Shown in pieces: positions 1 through 7,933 of a DNA stretch of 64,000 nucleotides. How positions within the stretch are numbered: the first letter of the stretch is position 1; each line of letters opens with the position of its first letter. The notes beneath the pieces were generated by a model. It saw only the letters and a program-made list of their open reading frames with translations, had not been told where the DNA came from and ran no database searches. The position numbers and the translations under genes are program-made. Source of the DNA: Candidatus Rokuibacteriota bacterium (GTDB lineage Bacteria > Methylomirabilota > Methylomirabilia > Rokubacteriales > CSP1-6); contig QHSQ01000115.1 in the NCBI GenBank assembly GCA_003221615.1, forward strand, positions 1 to 64,000. Direction: 5' to 3'.

Positions 1-270
1 CGTGAGGATCGTGGCCGCCTCGCCCTCGTAGCGGGCGCGGAGCTCGGTGAAGTCGGCGTCCGACACGTGTCCCGCCGTGTGCTCGAACTCGAGCTCGCGG
101 ATGGCCCCGAGCGCGACGCGCTTTTCCTCTTCGAGCTCCTGCCGGCGGTCGAGCGGTAACGGAAGAAACGTTCGCCCGCGCCGCACGCGGCCGAAGAGCG
201 GCCAGAGCACGAAGACGAGCGCGGGGATGCCGACGACGACCGTGACGACGAGGGCCCCCGCGGCGATCAC
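1..270 (-). CDS. ccmI: CcmI-like cytochrome c biogenesis protein, N-terminal part (runs off window)
   Basis: The 90 codons visible begin with a GTG whose last two bases lie in the ccmH stop (GTGA overlap), the coupling style used through the whole operon. The product opens with one hydrophobic membrane segment (about residues 2-24), then a basic stretch and an acidic helix with ELEFEHTAGHVSDADF, which resembles the conserved region after the TM helix of CcmI/CycH proteins. CcmI presents apocytochrome c to the CcmF/H haem-ligation complex on the periplasmic side. The C-terminal TPR part, if present, lies outside the window. Confidence 0.75.
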   Translation of the reverse strand, partial: MIAAGALVVTVVVGIPALVFVLWPLFGRVRRGRTFLPLPLDRRQELEEEKRVALGAIRELEFEHTAGHVSDADFTELRARYEGEAATILT

Positions 271-740
271 GAGCCGCGCTCCAGCTCTCGTCGGATCCGC
301 GCGCTCATGGCGGGGTCGACGGCCACGGGCGGTGTCCGGGCGCCGTGACGGCGGTGGGTCCACCGCCACACCAGGGCTCCGGCGGTGACGAGCCCGACGG
401 CGACGGCGACGAGCGGCAGGAGCCAGACGAGCAGGGTGAATCCGCGGCGCGGCGGCGCCAGCAGGATCCACTCGCCGTATCGGTCGACGAAGTAGCGCTG
501 GACCTCCGCCGGACTCTCGCCCGCCGCGAGCCGCTCGCGGATGATCGCGCGCATCTGACCCGCCATCTCGGAGGGCGAATCGGCCACCGAGAGGTTCTGG
601 CACACCACGCAGCGAAGCTGCGCGGCGATCTCGTGCACGACGTCGTCGCTCACGGGCTTCGCCGGCTGAGCGGACGCCGGATCGGCGGGCGCGCCCAGGA
701 GGAGTAGCGCGGCGAACAAGATGATCGCGACACGGCTCAT
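267..740 (-). CDS. ccmH: CcmH/CycL apocytochrome c thiol-reductase subunit
   Basis: A 157-aa protein with an N-terminal signal sequence (residues 1-24), the family motif LRCVVCQNLSVADS (CxxC near residue 45) and the conserved block RYGEWILLAPP, followed by one C-terminal membrane helix and a short basic tail. CcmH keeps the haem-binding cysteines of apocytochrome c reduced before haem ligation by CcmF. Its ATG overlaps the stop of ccmG by 4 nt (ATGA), and its stop overlaps the ccmI start. Size and motif order are those of a normal one-domain CcmH. Confidence 0.93.
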   Translation of the reverse strand: MSRVAIILFAALLLLGAPADPASAQPAKPVSDDVVHEIAAQLRCVVCQNLSVADSPSEMAGQMRAIIRERLAAGESPAEVQRYFVDRYGEWILLAPPRRGFTLLVWLLPLVAVAVGLVTAGALVWRWTHRRHGARTPPVAVDPAMSARIRRELERGS

Positions 741-1273
741 GGCGAGCTCGCCTCGGCCAGGAGACGATCGACCGTCTTGCGGAACACGTCATCGGTGACC
801 GCGCCCACGTGCTTGACCCGGATGCGGCCTTGTCGATCGAGGAAGAACGTCTCGGGCACGCCGTACACGCCGTAGTCCACCGACACCGCGCCGTTCAGGT
901 CCTGGACGATCGGGAAGGTGAGACCGAAGTCGCCGACGAACTTCTCGGCGGCCTCGCGCTTGTCCTGGATATCGACGCCGACCACGACCACGCCACGGTC
1001 GCGATAGCCGCGCCAGTTCCGCTCGAGCACCGGCGCCTCCTCGTAGCACGCGGGATAGCACCACGACGCCCAGAAGTTCAGCACGACGACCTTGCCGCGG
1101 TGCCCGGCGAGGCTCAACGGCGCGCCTTCGAGCGTCGCGAGCGCGAACGCGGGCGCCGGACGTCCGACCAGCGGCGACGGGATATCTCGCGGGCTCACGC
1201 GGAACCCGTAGGCGAGCAACGCCAGCACGGGGACGGCCGCGAGCGGAATCAGCCAGCGCCACAGCCGCTTCAC
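737..1273 (-). CDS. ccmG: CcmG/DsbE-type periplasmic thioredoxin with CX3C active site
   Basis: A 178-aa membrane-anchored thioredoxin-fold protein: TM helix at residues 8-24, AhpC/TSA-like fold, and [16 protein letters not shown] at the active-site position. It supplies reductant to the CcmH/apocytochrome thiols. The usual CcmG/TlpA motif is WCxxC; here the DNA clearly encodes Cys-Tyr-Pro-Ala-Cys, three residues between the cysteines (see findings). The GTG start overlaps the ccmF stop (GTGA). Placement between ccmF and ccmH leaves little doubt about the role; only the redox chemistry is uncertain. Confidence 0.9.
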   Translation of the reverse strand: MKRLWRWLIPLAAVPVLALLAYGFRVSPRDIPSPLVGRPAPAFALATLEGAPLSLAGHRGKVVVLNFWASWCYPACYEEAPVLERNWRGYRDRGVVVVGVDIQDKREAAEKFVGDFGLTFPIVQDLNGAVSVDYGVYGVPETFFLDRQGRIRVKHVGAVTDDVFRKTVDRLLAEASSP

Positions 1274-3213
1274 GCGCTTCTGTGTCGCTCCGGCAGGATC
1301 GCCAGCAGAGCGCCGAGGGTGAGCACCAGCCCGCCGATCCAGATCCAGCTCACGAGGCGGTTGACCTGGAGCTTGACGGTCGCCTGCGACCCATCACGGG
1401 CGAAGTCGCCGAGCACGAGGTAGAGATCCTCGCGCAGGCCCAGGCGGTAGTCGACGTACGCGATGGGCGCCTGCTCCTGAGGATAGAACTTCTTGGCGGG
1501 TCTCAGCACGCCGAGCACCTTGCCGTTGGAGACCGTGAACGCCCCGATCACCTTGAAGTGGTTCGACTCCTCGACCGCGGTGAGGCCGTCGAATCGGAAG
1601 CGATACCCGGCGAGCTCCGCGGTCTCCCCGCGATGCAGGGTGGTCTCGGTCTGTACCGACCAGGCGTGTGAGCCCATCACGCCGAGCGCGATGATCAGGA
1701 TGCCCAGGTGCACGATGAAGCCGCCGTAGCGTCGGTTGTGCCGGAGCAGGAGCCCGCCCATCGCCGGCAGGATCGATTCGCCCAGGCGAAGACGCGCCCG
1801 CGTGGCCCGCGTGAAGTCGACGGCGATCGTGACCGCCACGAAGACCGTCGTCGCGAACGTGAGCGCCGCCAGCGAGGAGCGCACGCCCAGGGCGAACGCG
1901 GCCGCGGCCGCGATGATCCCCAGCGCGACCGGCCAGAGGAAGTTCCGCTTCAGATTGTCGAGCGACGCGCGCCGCCAGGCGATCAGCGGCCCGACGCCCA
2001 TCAGAAAGACCAGCGAGAGGAAGAGGGGGATATTCACCTGGTTGAAGAACGGCGCGCCGACGCTGACCTTGACGCCGCGGACCGCTTCCGAGAGAAGCGG
2101 GAACACCGTGCCGAAGAAGACGGTGAACGCGGCGGCCACCAGGAGCACGTTGTTGAGGAGGAAGGCCGACTCGCGCGAGACGACGGAATCGAGCTCGCCC
2201 TCCGACCGGAACGCCTCCCAGCGCCACGCGACCAGGCCCAGCGCGGTCAGCAGCACCAGGGCGAGGAAGCTCAGGAACAGAATGCCGATCGAGCCCTGCG
2301 TGAAGGCGTGGACCGAGGCGATGACCCCGGAGCGCGTCAAAAACGTTCCGAAGAGCGTCAGACCGAACGTCAGGATCACGAGCGAGATGTTCCAGAGGCG
2401 GAGCATGCGCCGCCGCTCCTGGATCATCACCGAATGCAGGAACGCGGTGCCGGTCAGCCACGGCATGAACGCGGCGTTCTCGACCGGATCCCACGCCCAG
2501 TAGCCGCCCCAGCCCAGGACGTGATAGCTCCACCAGCCGCCGATCAGGAGACCGAGTGAGAGGAAGTACCAGGCGACGATCGTCCACCGCCGCGTCAGCG
2601 CGAGCCACGTGTCGCCGATCCGGCCGGTGATGAGCGCGGCCATCGCGAAGGCGAAGGGGACGGTGAAGCCGGTGAACCCGAGGTAGAGGGCGACCGGATG
2701 CGTGATCATGCCGGAGTCCTCGAGCAGCGGATTCAGGCCGCGGCCGTCGGCGGGCACCGGCACCTGGGGCTGGAACGGCGGCGCGGCGACCGTCATCACG
2801 AGGAGGAAGAAGGCGAGGATCCCGAGCATCGTCGCCAGCGCCCACGGGTAGAGCTCGCGCGCGCCGACCCGGTGACGCACGATCAGGATGATGGTGTAGA
2901 GCGCGAGCATCCAGGCCCAGAGGATGATCGAGCCCTCGAGCGCGCCCCAGACCGCGGTGATGCGGTAATAGAAGGGCGTGCCGAGGTTCGTGTTGGTCGC
3001 GACGTAGCGGACCGAGAAGTCGAACGTGAGGAACGCGTAGGTCAGGAGCGCGAAGCACGAGGTGACGAGAACGAAGACGCCGAGCGCCGCGTGCTGGGCC
3101 GACTCCACGAGAGCCAGCCGTCCCGTTCTGGCCCCGACTCCGGCCGCGACACCGCCGTACAGCGCGAGGCCGAGAGCGACCAGGGTCATGCCGTAGCCGA
3201 GATCCGCGGTCAC
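1270..3213 (-). CDS. ccmF: CcmF haem lyase, polytopic membrane protein
   Basis: A 647-aa integral membrane protein with about 15 hydrophobic segments. It contains the tryptophan-rich haem-handling WWD motif (WGGYWAWDPVENAAFMPWL region) and conserved ALEGSIILWAW and TRSGVIASVHAF blocks of CcmF. CcmF ligates haem from holo-CcmE to apocytochrome c. A large periplasmic C-terminal segment (about residues 500-610) precedes the last TM helix. The GTG start overlaps the ccmE stop, and the length matches the usual 640-660 aa. Confidence 0.96.
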   Translation of the reverse strand: MTADLGYGMTLVALGLALYGGVAAGVGARTGRLALVESAQHAALGVFVLVTSCFALLTYAFLTFDFSVRYVATNTNLGTPFYYRITAVWGALEGSIILWAWMLALYTIILIVRHRVGARELYPWALATMLGILAFFLLVMTVAAPPFQPQVPVPADGRGLNPLLEDSGMITHPVALYLGFTGFTVPFAFAMAALITGRIGDTWLALTRRWTIVAWYFLSLGLLIGGWWSYHVLGWGGYWAWDPVENAAFMPWLTGTAFLHSVMIQERRRMLRLWNISLVILTFGLTLFGTFLTRSGVIASVHAFTQGSIGILFLSFLALVLLTALGLVAWRWEAFRSEGELDSVVSRESAFLLNNVLLVAAAFTVFFGTVFPLLSEAVRGVKVSVGAPFFNQVNIPLFLSLVFLMGVGPLIAWRRASLDNLKRNFLWPVALGIIAAAAAFALGVRSSLAALTFATTVFVAVTIAVDFTRATRARLRLGESILPAMGGLLLRHNRRYGGFIVHLGILIIALGVMGSHAWSVQTETTLHRGETAELAGYRFRFDGLTAVEESNHFKVIGAFTVSNGKVLGVLRPAKKFYPQEQAPIAYVDYRLGLREDLYLVLGDFARDGSQATVKLQVNRLVSWIWIGGLVLTLGALLAILPERHRSA

Positions 3214-3650
3214 CGCCCTTCACCCCGGAGGGTCTTGATGAGCTCGCGGTATCCCGCCTGGCTACCGTCGTGGGGCGCTTTGTACTCTTCGGAGTGCTTG
3301 GCCATGATCAAGGTGGCCTTGAAGTAGCCCTCGGCCGTCCAGCTTCCCTCGAGGACGGCGCCGCGGCCCTCGCCGAAGAGATCGGGCGGCGTGCCCTTGT
3401 GGCGGATCGGGACCGTGGCGGTCCCGTCGGAGAGCGTGAACGACAGATCGAGCGAACGCGGCTCCCATTTGAGCGAGCCCGGCAGCACCATGCCGCCCAG
3501 CCGGTAGGCTTTGCCCGGCACCGGCGCGGCCTGGAGCTCGGCCGGCGTGACGAAGTAGACGGCCGACTGCGTGACACCCGCGTAGATCATGTAGCCGAGC
3601 GCGGCCGCGATGACGACGCCCCCGATGACGAATTTACGCCGGCGGTTCAT
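3210..3650 (-). CDS. ccmE: CcmE periplasmic haem chaperone
   Basis: A 146-aa protein with an N-terminal basic anchor and TM helix (residues 6-24), an OB-fold beta domain, and the haem-attachment motif MAKHSEEYKAP. His119 is the predicted covalent haem ligand and Tyr123 the partner tyrosine, so this is the classical His-type CcmE (HxxxY) rather than the Cys variant. It receives haem from CcmABCD and passes it to CcmF. Its ATG directly abuts an intergenic repeat that is also found just before fabD. Confidence 0.95.
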   Translation of the reverse strand: MNRRRKFVIGGVVIAAALGYMIYAGVTQSAVYFVTPAELQAAPVPGKAYRLGGMVLPGSLKWEPRSLDLSFTLSDGTATVPIRHKGTPPDLFGEGRGAVLEGSWTAEGYFKATLIMAKHSEEYKAPHDGSQAGYRELIKTLRGEGR

Positions 3651-3731
3651 TGGAGCGCGGACCTCGAGGCCGGCTTAGACCGCGGGTGGCCTGAGGCAGG
3701 CGCGGCGAAGCTCCGCACGCCCGATCCTTCC
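3651..3731 (-). repeat. Dispersed intergenic repeat, copy A (between ccmD and ccmE)
   Basis: Roughly 80 bp ending exactly at the ccmE ATG. It aligns without gaps over most of its length with the sequence immediately before the fabD ATG (13488-13568) in the same orientation relative to the downstream gene, at about 80-85% identity by hand alignment. Shared core: CTCAGGCCACCCGCGGTC. A further copy of its distal motif (ATCGGGCATGTCGGAGC) lies inside the 3' end of ccmD, around 3776-3796. Confidence 0.75.
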
Positions 3732-3753
3732 GACGGCCTGATAGGGCTCTGGT

Positions 3754-3921
3754 TCACGGTGACGGGTGCCGTGCTTGCTCCGACATGCCCGATCCTTCCC
3801 TCAGGACTTGGCTTCCCTCACTCAGCTCACGCTCGCGCCGGACGAGAAAGCGCCAGTAGGCGGTCAACACGACGACCGCGAGGCCGTAGGCGGCGAAGAC
3901 GAAGCTCCAGTTGTCGGCCAT
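3754..3921 (-). CDS. ccmD: CcmD, small haem-exporter subunit
   Basis: A 55-aa protein with a single TM helix (about residues 8-27) followed by a basic stretch (RFLVRRERELSEGS), as expected for CcmD, which stabilises the CcmABC complex and helps release holo-CcmE. Its ATG shares one base with the ccmC stop (TGATG). The last 15 or so residues are encoded by sequence related to the adjacent intergenic repeat, so the tail may be an addition rather than conserved protein. Confidence 0.85.
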   Translation of the reverse strand: MADNWSFVFAAYGLAVVVLTAYWRFLVRRERELSEGSQVLREGSGMSEQARHPSP

Positions 3922-4568
3922 CAGGCTTCGGCCTCCGCCTCGAGTCGGAGCACGCGGGCTCGCCGGGTGACGAAGTAGGCGTAGAGCAGGGTGAACGCCG
4001 CGAAGTTCACCAGGAGCGCGGTGACGATGATGCCGGGCATCGTCCCGGGGCCTGGCTTCACCAAGGACGGCGGCTGGTGCAGCGTGCGCCACCAGTAGAC
4101 CGAGAAGTGCACGAGCGGGATGTTGAACGCGGCGACGATGCCGAGCACCGCAGCGAAGCGGGCGCCGCGCTCGCGATCCTCGATCATCCCGCGGAGCAGC
4201 AGGTAACCGAGGTACATGACGAACAGGATCGAGACGGTCGTGAGCCGCGCGTCCCACGTCCACCAGGTGCCCCACGTGGGCTTGCCCCAGATCGACCCGG
4301 TGGCGATCGTCAGTCCGGTGAAGAGCACGCCCACCTCCGCCGAAGCGTGCGCGAGCCGGTCCGCGGCCTCGGCCCGCCGGACAAGATAGACGATGGACGC
4401 GACGAGCACGACCGCAAACGCGAGGTACGCCACCCAGACGCTCGGCACGTGCAGGTACATGATGCGCTGCACGTTGCCCTGGGTCGCCTCGCGCGGCGCG
4501 ATCGCGAAGCCCATCACGAGGCCCGCCACGAGCCCCGCGAGCGTCACGCCGCCGAGGAGACTTCTCAC
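3921..4568 (-). CDS. ccmC: CcmC haem-handling membrane protein
   Basis: A 215-aa protein with six TM segments, the WWD motif [13 protein letters not shown] and the flanking histidines ([19 protein letters not shown]) that ligate haem. CcmC attaches haem to CcmE together with CcmD. GTG start, 6 nt downstream of the ccmB stop. Length is within the usual CcmC range. Confidence 0.95.
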   Translation of the reverse strand: MRSLLGGVTLAGLVAGLVMGFAIAPREATQGNVQRIMYLHVPSVWVAYLAFAVVLVASIVYLVRRAEAADRLAHASAEVGVLFTGLTIATGSIWGKPTWGTWWTWDARLTTVSILFVMYLGYLLLRGMIEDRERGARFAAVLGIVAAFNIPLVHFSVYWWRTLHQPPSLVKPGPGTMPGIIVTALLVNFAAFTLLYAYFVTRRARVLRLEAEAEA

Positions 4569-4574
4569 GTGTGC

Positions 4575-5225
4575 CTAGCCTTCCATCACGAAGTCGAATG
4601 TGAGCACACCGACGGCGACGTACACCACGTCCGCCGCCGCGAGGAGCTTGAGCCAGTGGGCGACGCTCCCGAGCGGTTCGCCGACCAGCACGGCCTCGGT
4701 CGCCTTGACGGTGGCGAGCAATACTGGGGCCTCGACCGGCAGCAGCAGCACCGGGAACAGGAGCTCGCGCGCGCGCACCTGCGCGGTCATCGCCGCGAAG
4801 AGTGTGCCGACGGCGGCCAGGGCCACCGTGCCGAGCGCGATCACGACGGCGAGGGCCGGCAGGACATTCGTGAGGTCGAGGTTGAAGAAGAAACCGAAGA
4901 GCACGAGGAGGATCGTTTCGATGACCAGCATCAGGAGCAGATTGCCAGCGAGCTTGCCGACGTAGATCGCGGACTTGTCGCCCGGCGCCAGCAGGAGCCC
5001 CTCCCAGCAATCGTTCTCGCGCTCGACGACGAACGTCCGACCGAGCCCGAGGAGCCCGCTCAGGATGAATCCGAGCCAGAGGAGACCGGGCAGCGTTCCG
5101 GCGAGACGCTCGCGATCGGGGCCTAAAGCGAACTGGAAGACGAAGAGGAGCAAGAGCCCGAAGAAAAAGAGCGCGTTGAGCGTCTCCTTCGACCGGCGCT
5201 CCACGAGCAGGTCCTTCCAGACCAC
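4575..5225 (-). CDS. ccmB: CcmB, ABC permease of the haem/CcmE release complex
   Basis: A 216-aa membrane protein with six hydrophobic segments and the CcmB hallmarks KDLLVERRSKE, RTFVVERENDCWEGLLLAP and LLPVEAPVLLA. It forms the membrane part of the CcmAB ABC transporter, which uses ATP to release haem-loaded CcmE from CcmC/D. The first usable start is GTG at 5225; the natural N-terminus may be a few residues longer, because LTFARRAFVV just upstream in frame looks protein-like but lacks a start codon. Confidence 0.93.
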   Translation of the reverse strand: MVWKDLLVERRSKETLNALFFFGLLLLFVFQFALGPDRERLAGTLPGLLWLGFILSGLLGLGRTFVVERENDCWEGLLLAPGDKSAIYVGKLAGNLLLMLVIETILLVLFGFFFNLDLTNVLPALAVVIALGTVALAAVGTLFAAMTAQVRARELLFPVLLLPVEAPVLLATVKATEAVLVGEPLGSVAHWLKLLAAADVVYVAVGVLTFDFVMEG

Positions 5226-5248
5226 GACGAAGGCCCGCCGCGCGAACG

Positions 5249-5968
5249 TCAGGGCGCGTCCTCCGCATGCAGGGTATAGAGCCGGTGCACGTCGTCGGCC
5301 GACAGGGCACCGCGCGCGGTGTCGAGCGCGATGGCGCCGCCGGCGAGGATCGCGATCCGGTCGGCGACGGCGAGCTCGCGGCCGAAGCTATGCGTGGTCA
5401 TGAGAATCGCGCCGCCGCCCGCCTTGAACGACGCCAGGTGCTCCTCGAGCCACTTCTTCGCGCGCTGGTCGAGCCCCGTGAAGGGCTCGTCGAGCAGGAG
5501 AACCCGCGGCCGGGCGAGGACGAACCGCGCGAGGGAAAGACGCCGCTTCATGCCCGCCGAGAAGGTGCGAACACGCGCGTCGGCGGCGCGATCGAGCTCG
5601 ACGGTGGCGAGGGCGCCGGCCCGGTCGGCGGCGGTCGGTCTGAGCCCGGCCAGCGTCGCCCAGAACGTCAAATTCTCGGCGGCGGTCAGGTCCTCGTACA
5701 CATAGGAGCTGTGGGCGACGAGCCCGATCTGGCGGCGGACGAGCTCGGCGTCCTTCGCGCAATCGTGGCCGGCGACGGTCGCGATCCCGCGTGTTGGACG
5801 CACCAGGGTCGCCAGGATCTTGAGCAAGGTCGTCTTGCCGGCGCCGTTGGCGCCCAGCACCGCCACCGCCTCGCCGGCCTGGACGTCGAGGTCGACGCCG
5901 TCCAGGACGCGATGGTTGCCGAAGGTCTTGCGGAGACCGGCCACTCGGATGAGTGCCTCGGAGGCCAT
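5249..5968 (-). CDS. ccmA: CcmA, ABC ATPase of cytochrome c maturation
   Basis: A 239-aa ATPase with Walker A GANGAGKTT (residues 39-47), ABC signature FSAGMKRRLSLARF (about 135-148), Walker B VLLLDEPF and a switch histidine (TTHS). It is the first gene of the nine-gene ccm operon. The signature is SAGMK rather than LSGGQ, which is normal for CcmA. ATG at 5966-5968 with no clear Shine-Dalgarno; the candidate promoter ends only about 16 nt upstream. Confidence 0.95.
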   Translation of the reverse strand: MASEALIRVAGLRKTFGNHRVLDGVDLDVQAGEAVAVLGANGAGKTTLLKILATLVRPTRGIATVAGHDCAKDAELVRRQIGLVAHSSYVYEDLTAAENLTFWATLAGLRPTAADRAGALATVELDRAADARVRTFSAGMKRRLSLARFVLARPRVLLLDEPFTGLDQRAKKWLEEHLASFKAGGGAILMTTHSFGRELAVADRIAILAGGAIALDTARGALSADDVHRLYTLHAEDAP

Positions 5969-5983
5969 GGCTGAAACCGCCCA

Positions 5984-6012
5984 ATTCTCGCCTAGCAGCC
6001 GGGAAGGGTCAA
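5984..6012 (-). promoter_or_regulatory. ccmA: Candidate sigma70 promoter of the ccm operon
   Basis: On the minus strand TTGACC (6012-6007) and GAGAAT (5989-5984) are separated by exactly 17 bp. The inferred transcription start lies 7-9 nt before the ccmA ATG, leaving almost no leader. Confidence 0.45.
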
Positions 6013-6096
6013 GGAAGCGGGGAACTTGACTCGGTCGGGCGACCTCCTGCCAAATAGAAGCGGTCGAGCCGACCGTGCGACCGCCGGAGGATCTGG

Positions 6097-7023
6097 TTGT
6101 TCCAATTCGTGCTGGCGCGTGTTCTGTGGCTGGTGCCGACGCTGTTGGCGATGGCGCTCGTGACGTTCCTGGTGATGCACGCGACGCCGGGAAGCCCGCT
6201 CGATCCGGTGGCGGAGGGCGCGAACCCGCTTTCGCCGGATGCGCAGAAGAACCTGGCCGCTCACTACGGCCTCGACCGGCCGCTCTACCAGCAGTTCGCC
6301 ATCTTCGTCGCGAAGGCGGTGCAGGGAGATTTCGGCAACTCGTTCGTCTACAAGACTCGAACTGTCCGCGAGATCATCCTCGACACGTTTCCGATCTCGC
6401 TCCTGCTCGGCTCGATGGCGCTGGCGCTCGCTGTCGTCGGCGGCCTGACGCTCGGGATCCTCGCCGCGATCTACCAGAACCGTGGCTGGGACTACGTGTC
6501 GGTGAGCGTGGCGACGGTCGGCGTCGCCGTGCCGAACTTCGTCCTCGCGGTGTTCCTCATCATCCTGTTCTCGTTCGTGGTGCCGCTCTTTCCGACCGGC
6601 GGCTGGGATTCACCGCGGAACTGGGTGTTGCCGACGGTGGCGCTGGCGCTGGCCCCGCTGGGGATCATCGCGCGCTTCACGCGCGCCAGTATGCTCGAGG
6701 TCATCCGTGCTGACTACACGCTCACCGCGCGGGCCAAGGGGCTGGGCGAGATACCCGTCATCTTCAAACACGCGCTCAAGAATGCCTTCATCCCCGTGGT
6801 GACGCTGCTGGGCCCGATGTTCGCCGCGGTCGGGACCGGCTCGTTCTTCGTCGAGTCGATCTTTCGCGTGCCCGGTATGGGCCGCTTCTTCGTCCTGTCG
6901 ATGACCGGCCGCGACTACCCGATGATCATGGCAGTCGTACTGACCTACGGCGCCTTCCTCGCGGTCATGAACCTCGTCGTCGACCTGCTCTATGGGGTCC
7001 TGGACCCGAGGATCCGGTACTGA
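6097..7023 (+). CDS. Peptide/nickel-type ABC transporter permease (DppB/OppB family)
   Basis: A 308-aa six-TM permease of the BPD_transp_1 family. The N-terminus FQFVLARVLWLVPTLLAM and the EAA loop TARAKGLGEIPVIFKHALKN (about residues 208-228) are typical of DppB/OppB. It starts at TTG 6097, eight bases after CGGAGG. The gene heads a permease-permease-binding protein operon. No ATPase (DppD/DppF) genes follow, so the transporter must borrow ATPases encoded elsewhere. Substrate cannot be read from sequence. Confidence 0.93.
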   Translation: MFQFVLARVLWLVPTLLAMALVTFLVMHATPGSPLDPVAEGANPLSPDAQKNLAAHYGLDRPLYQQFAIFVAKAVQGDFGNSFVYKTRTVREIILDTFPISLLLGSMALALAVVGGLTLGILAAIYQNRGWDYVSVSVATVGVAVPNFVLAVFLIILFSFVVPLFPTGGWDSPRNWVLPTVALALAPLGIIARFTRASMLEVIRADYTLTARAKGLGEIPVIFKHALKNAFIPVVTLLGPMFAAVGTGSFFVESIFRVPGMGRFFVLSMTGRDYPMIMAVVLTYGAFLAVMNLVVDLLYGVLDPRIRY

Positions 7024-7024
7024 G

Positions 7025-7918
7025 GTGAGTCGCGCCGCGATCGCCGTGGCCGTTCCGGTCGAAGAGACGCGGATCCGGTCGTCGAGCCTCTGGCGGGACG
7101 GTGTGCGCCGGCTCAGGCGCAATCGCCTGGCGGTCGCCGGCGGAGTCGTGATCACCCTGCTTTGCTTCGTCGCGATCTTCGCCGACTTCCTTGCCCCGCT
7201 GCCGTATACGAAATCGAACTTCGGCCGCCTCAACGAGGCGCCGTCCCGCGACTACCCCCTGGGCACCGACCAGCTTGGCCGCGACCTCCTGTCGCGGATG
7301 ATCTACGGGGCGCGGGTATCGATGCTGGTCGGGCTCGGCGCACAGGTGATCGTCGTCCTGATCGGCGTGCCGATCGGCGCGCTGTCGGGCTACCTCGGCG
7401 GCCGGACGGACATGTTCCTCACGCGGTTCATCGACGTCATGTACGCGTTCCCGCGCCTTCTGTTCGTGATCCTGTTGATGTCGATGCTCGGCGCAGGGCT
7501 CACGAACATCTTCATCGCGATCGGGCTGACCGGCTGGGTCGGCATCGCGCGGCAGACGCGCGCGCAGGTACTCGCGATCAAGGAAAAGGAGTTCGTCGAC
7601 GGCGCCCGGGCGCTCGGCGCCGGGTTCCGCCGCCTGCTCGTGCGCCACATTCTCCCCAACGCGCTGACGCCGATCGTCGTCGCGGTGACCTTCGGGATCC
7701 CGGAGGCGATCTTCACCGAGGCCGCGCTCTCGTTCATCGGCGTCGGGATCAACCCGCCGACGCCGTCGTGGGGCCAGATGGTGGGCGAGGGTCAGCAGTA
7801 CATCCGGTCCTACTGGCACCTTTGCGTTTTTCCGTCGATCGCGATCGCGGTTACGATGCTCTCGTTCACGTTCTTCGGTGACGGCGTCAGGGACGCGCTG
7901 GATCCCAAACTGAAATAG
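7025..7918 (+). CDS. Peptide/nickel-type ABC transporter permease (DppC/OppC family)
   Basis: The second permease: cytosolic N-terminus, DppC-type leader helix (LWRDGVRRLRRNRLAVAGG) and an EAA loop DGARALGAGFRRLLVRHILPN. I prefer GTG 7025, two bases after the dppB-like stop; an ATG at 6992 would give 11 extra residues overlapping the upstream gene. C-terminal motif DPKLK is common in DppC. It pairs with the upstream permease to form the channel. Confidence 0.93.
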   Translation: MSRAAIAVAVPVEETRIRSSSLWRDGVRRLRRNRLAVAGGVVITLLCFVAIFADFLAPLPYTKSNFGRLNEAPSRDYPLGTDQLGRDLLSRMIYGARVSMLVGLGAQVIVVLIGVPIGALSGYLGGRTDMFLTRFIDVMYAFPRLLFVILLMSMLGAGLTNIFIAIGLTGWVGIARQTRAQVLAIKEKEFVDGARALGAGFRRLLVRHILPNALTPIVVAVTFGIPEAIFTEAALSFIGVGINPPTPSWGQMVGEGQQYIRSYWHLCVFPSIAIAVTMLSFTFFGDGVRDALDPKLK

Positions 7919-7933
7919 CAAGGAGACACGCTC

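Noticed and set aside
1736..2559. Long open frames antisense to ccmF and to many other genes
   Set aside because: Arg/Glu/His-rich, no motifs or RBS; they are by-products of high-GC codon bias opposite well-supported genes.
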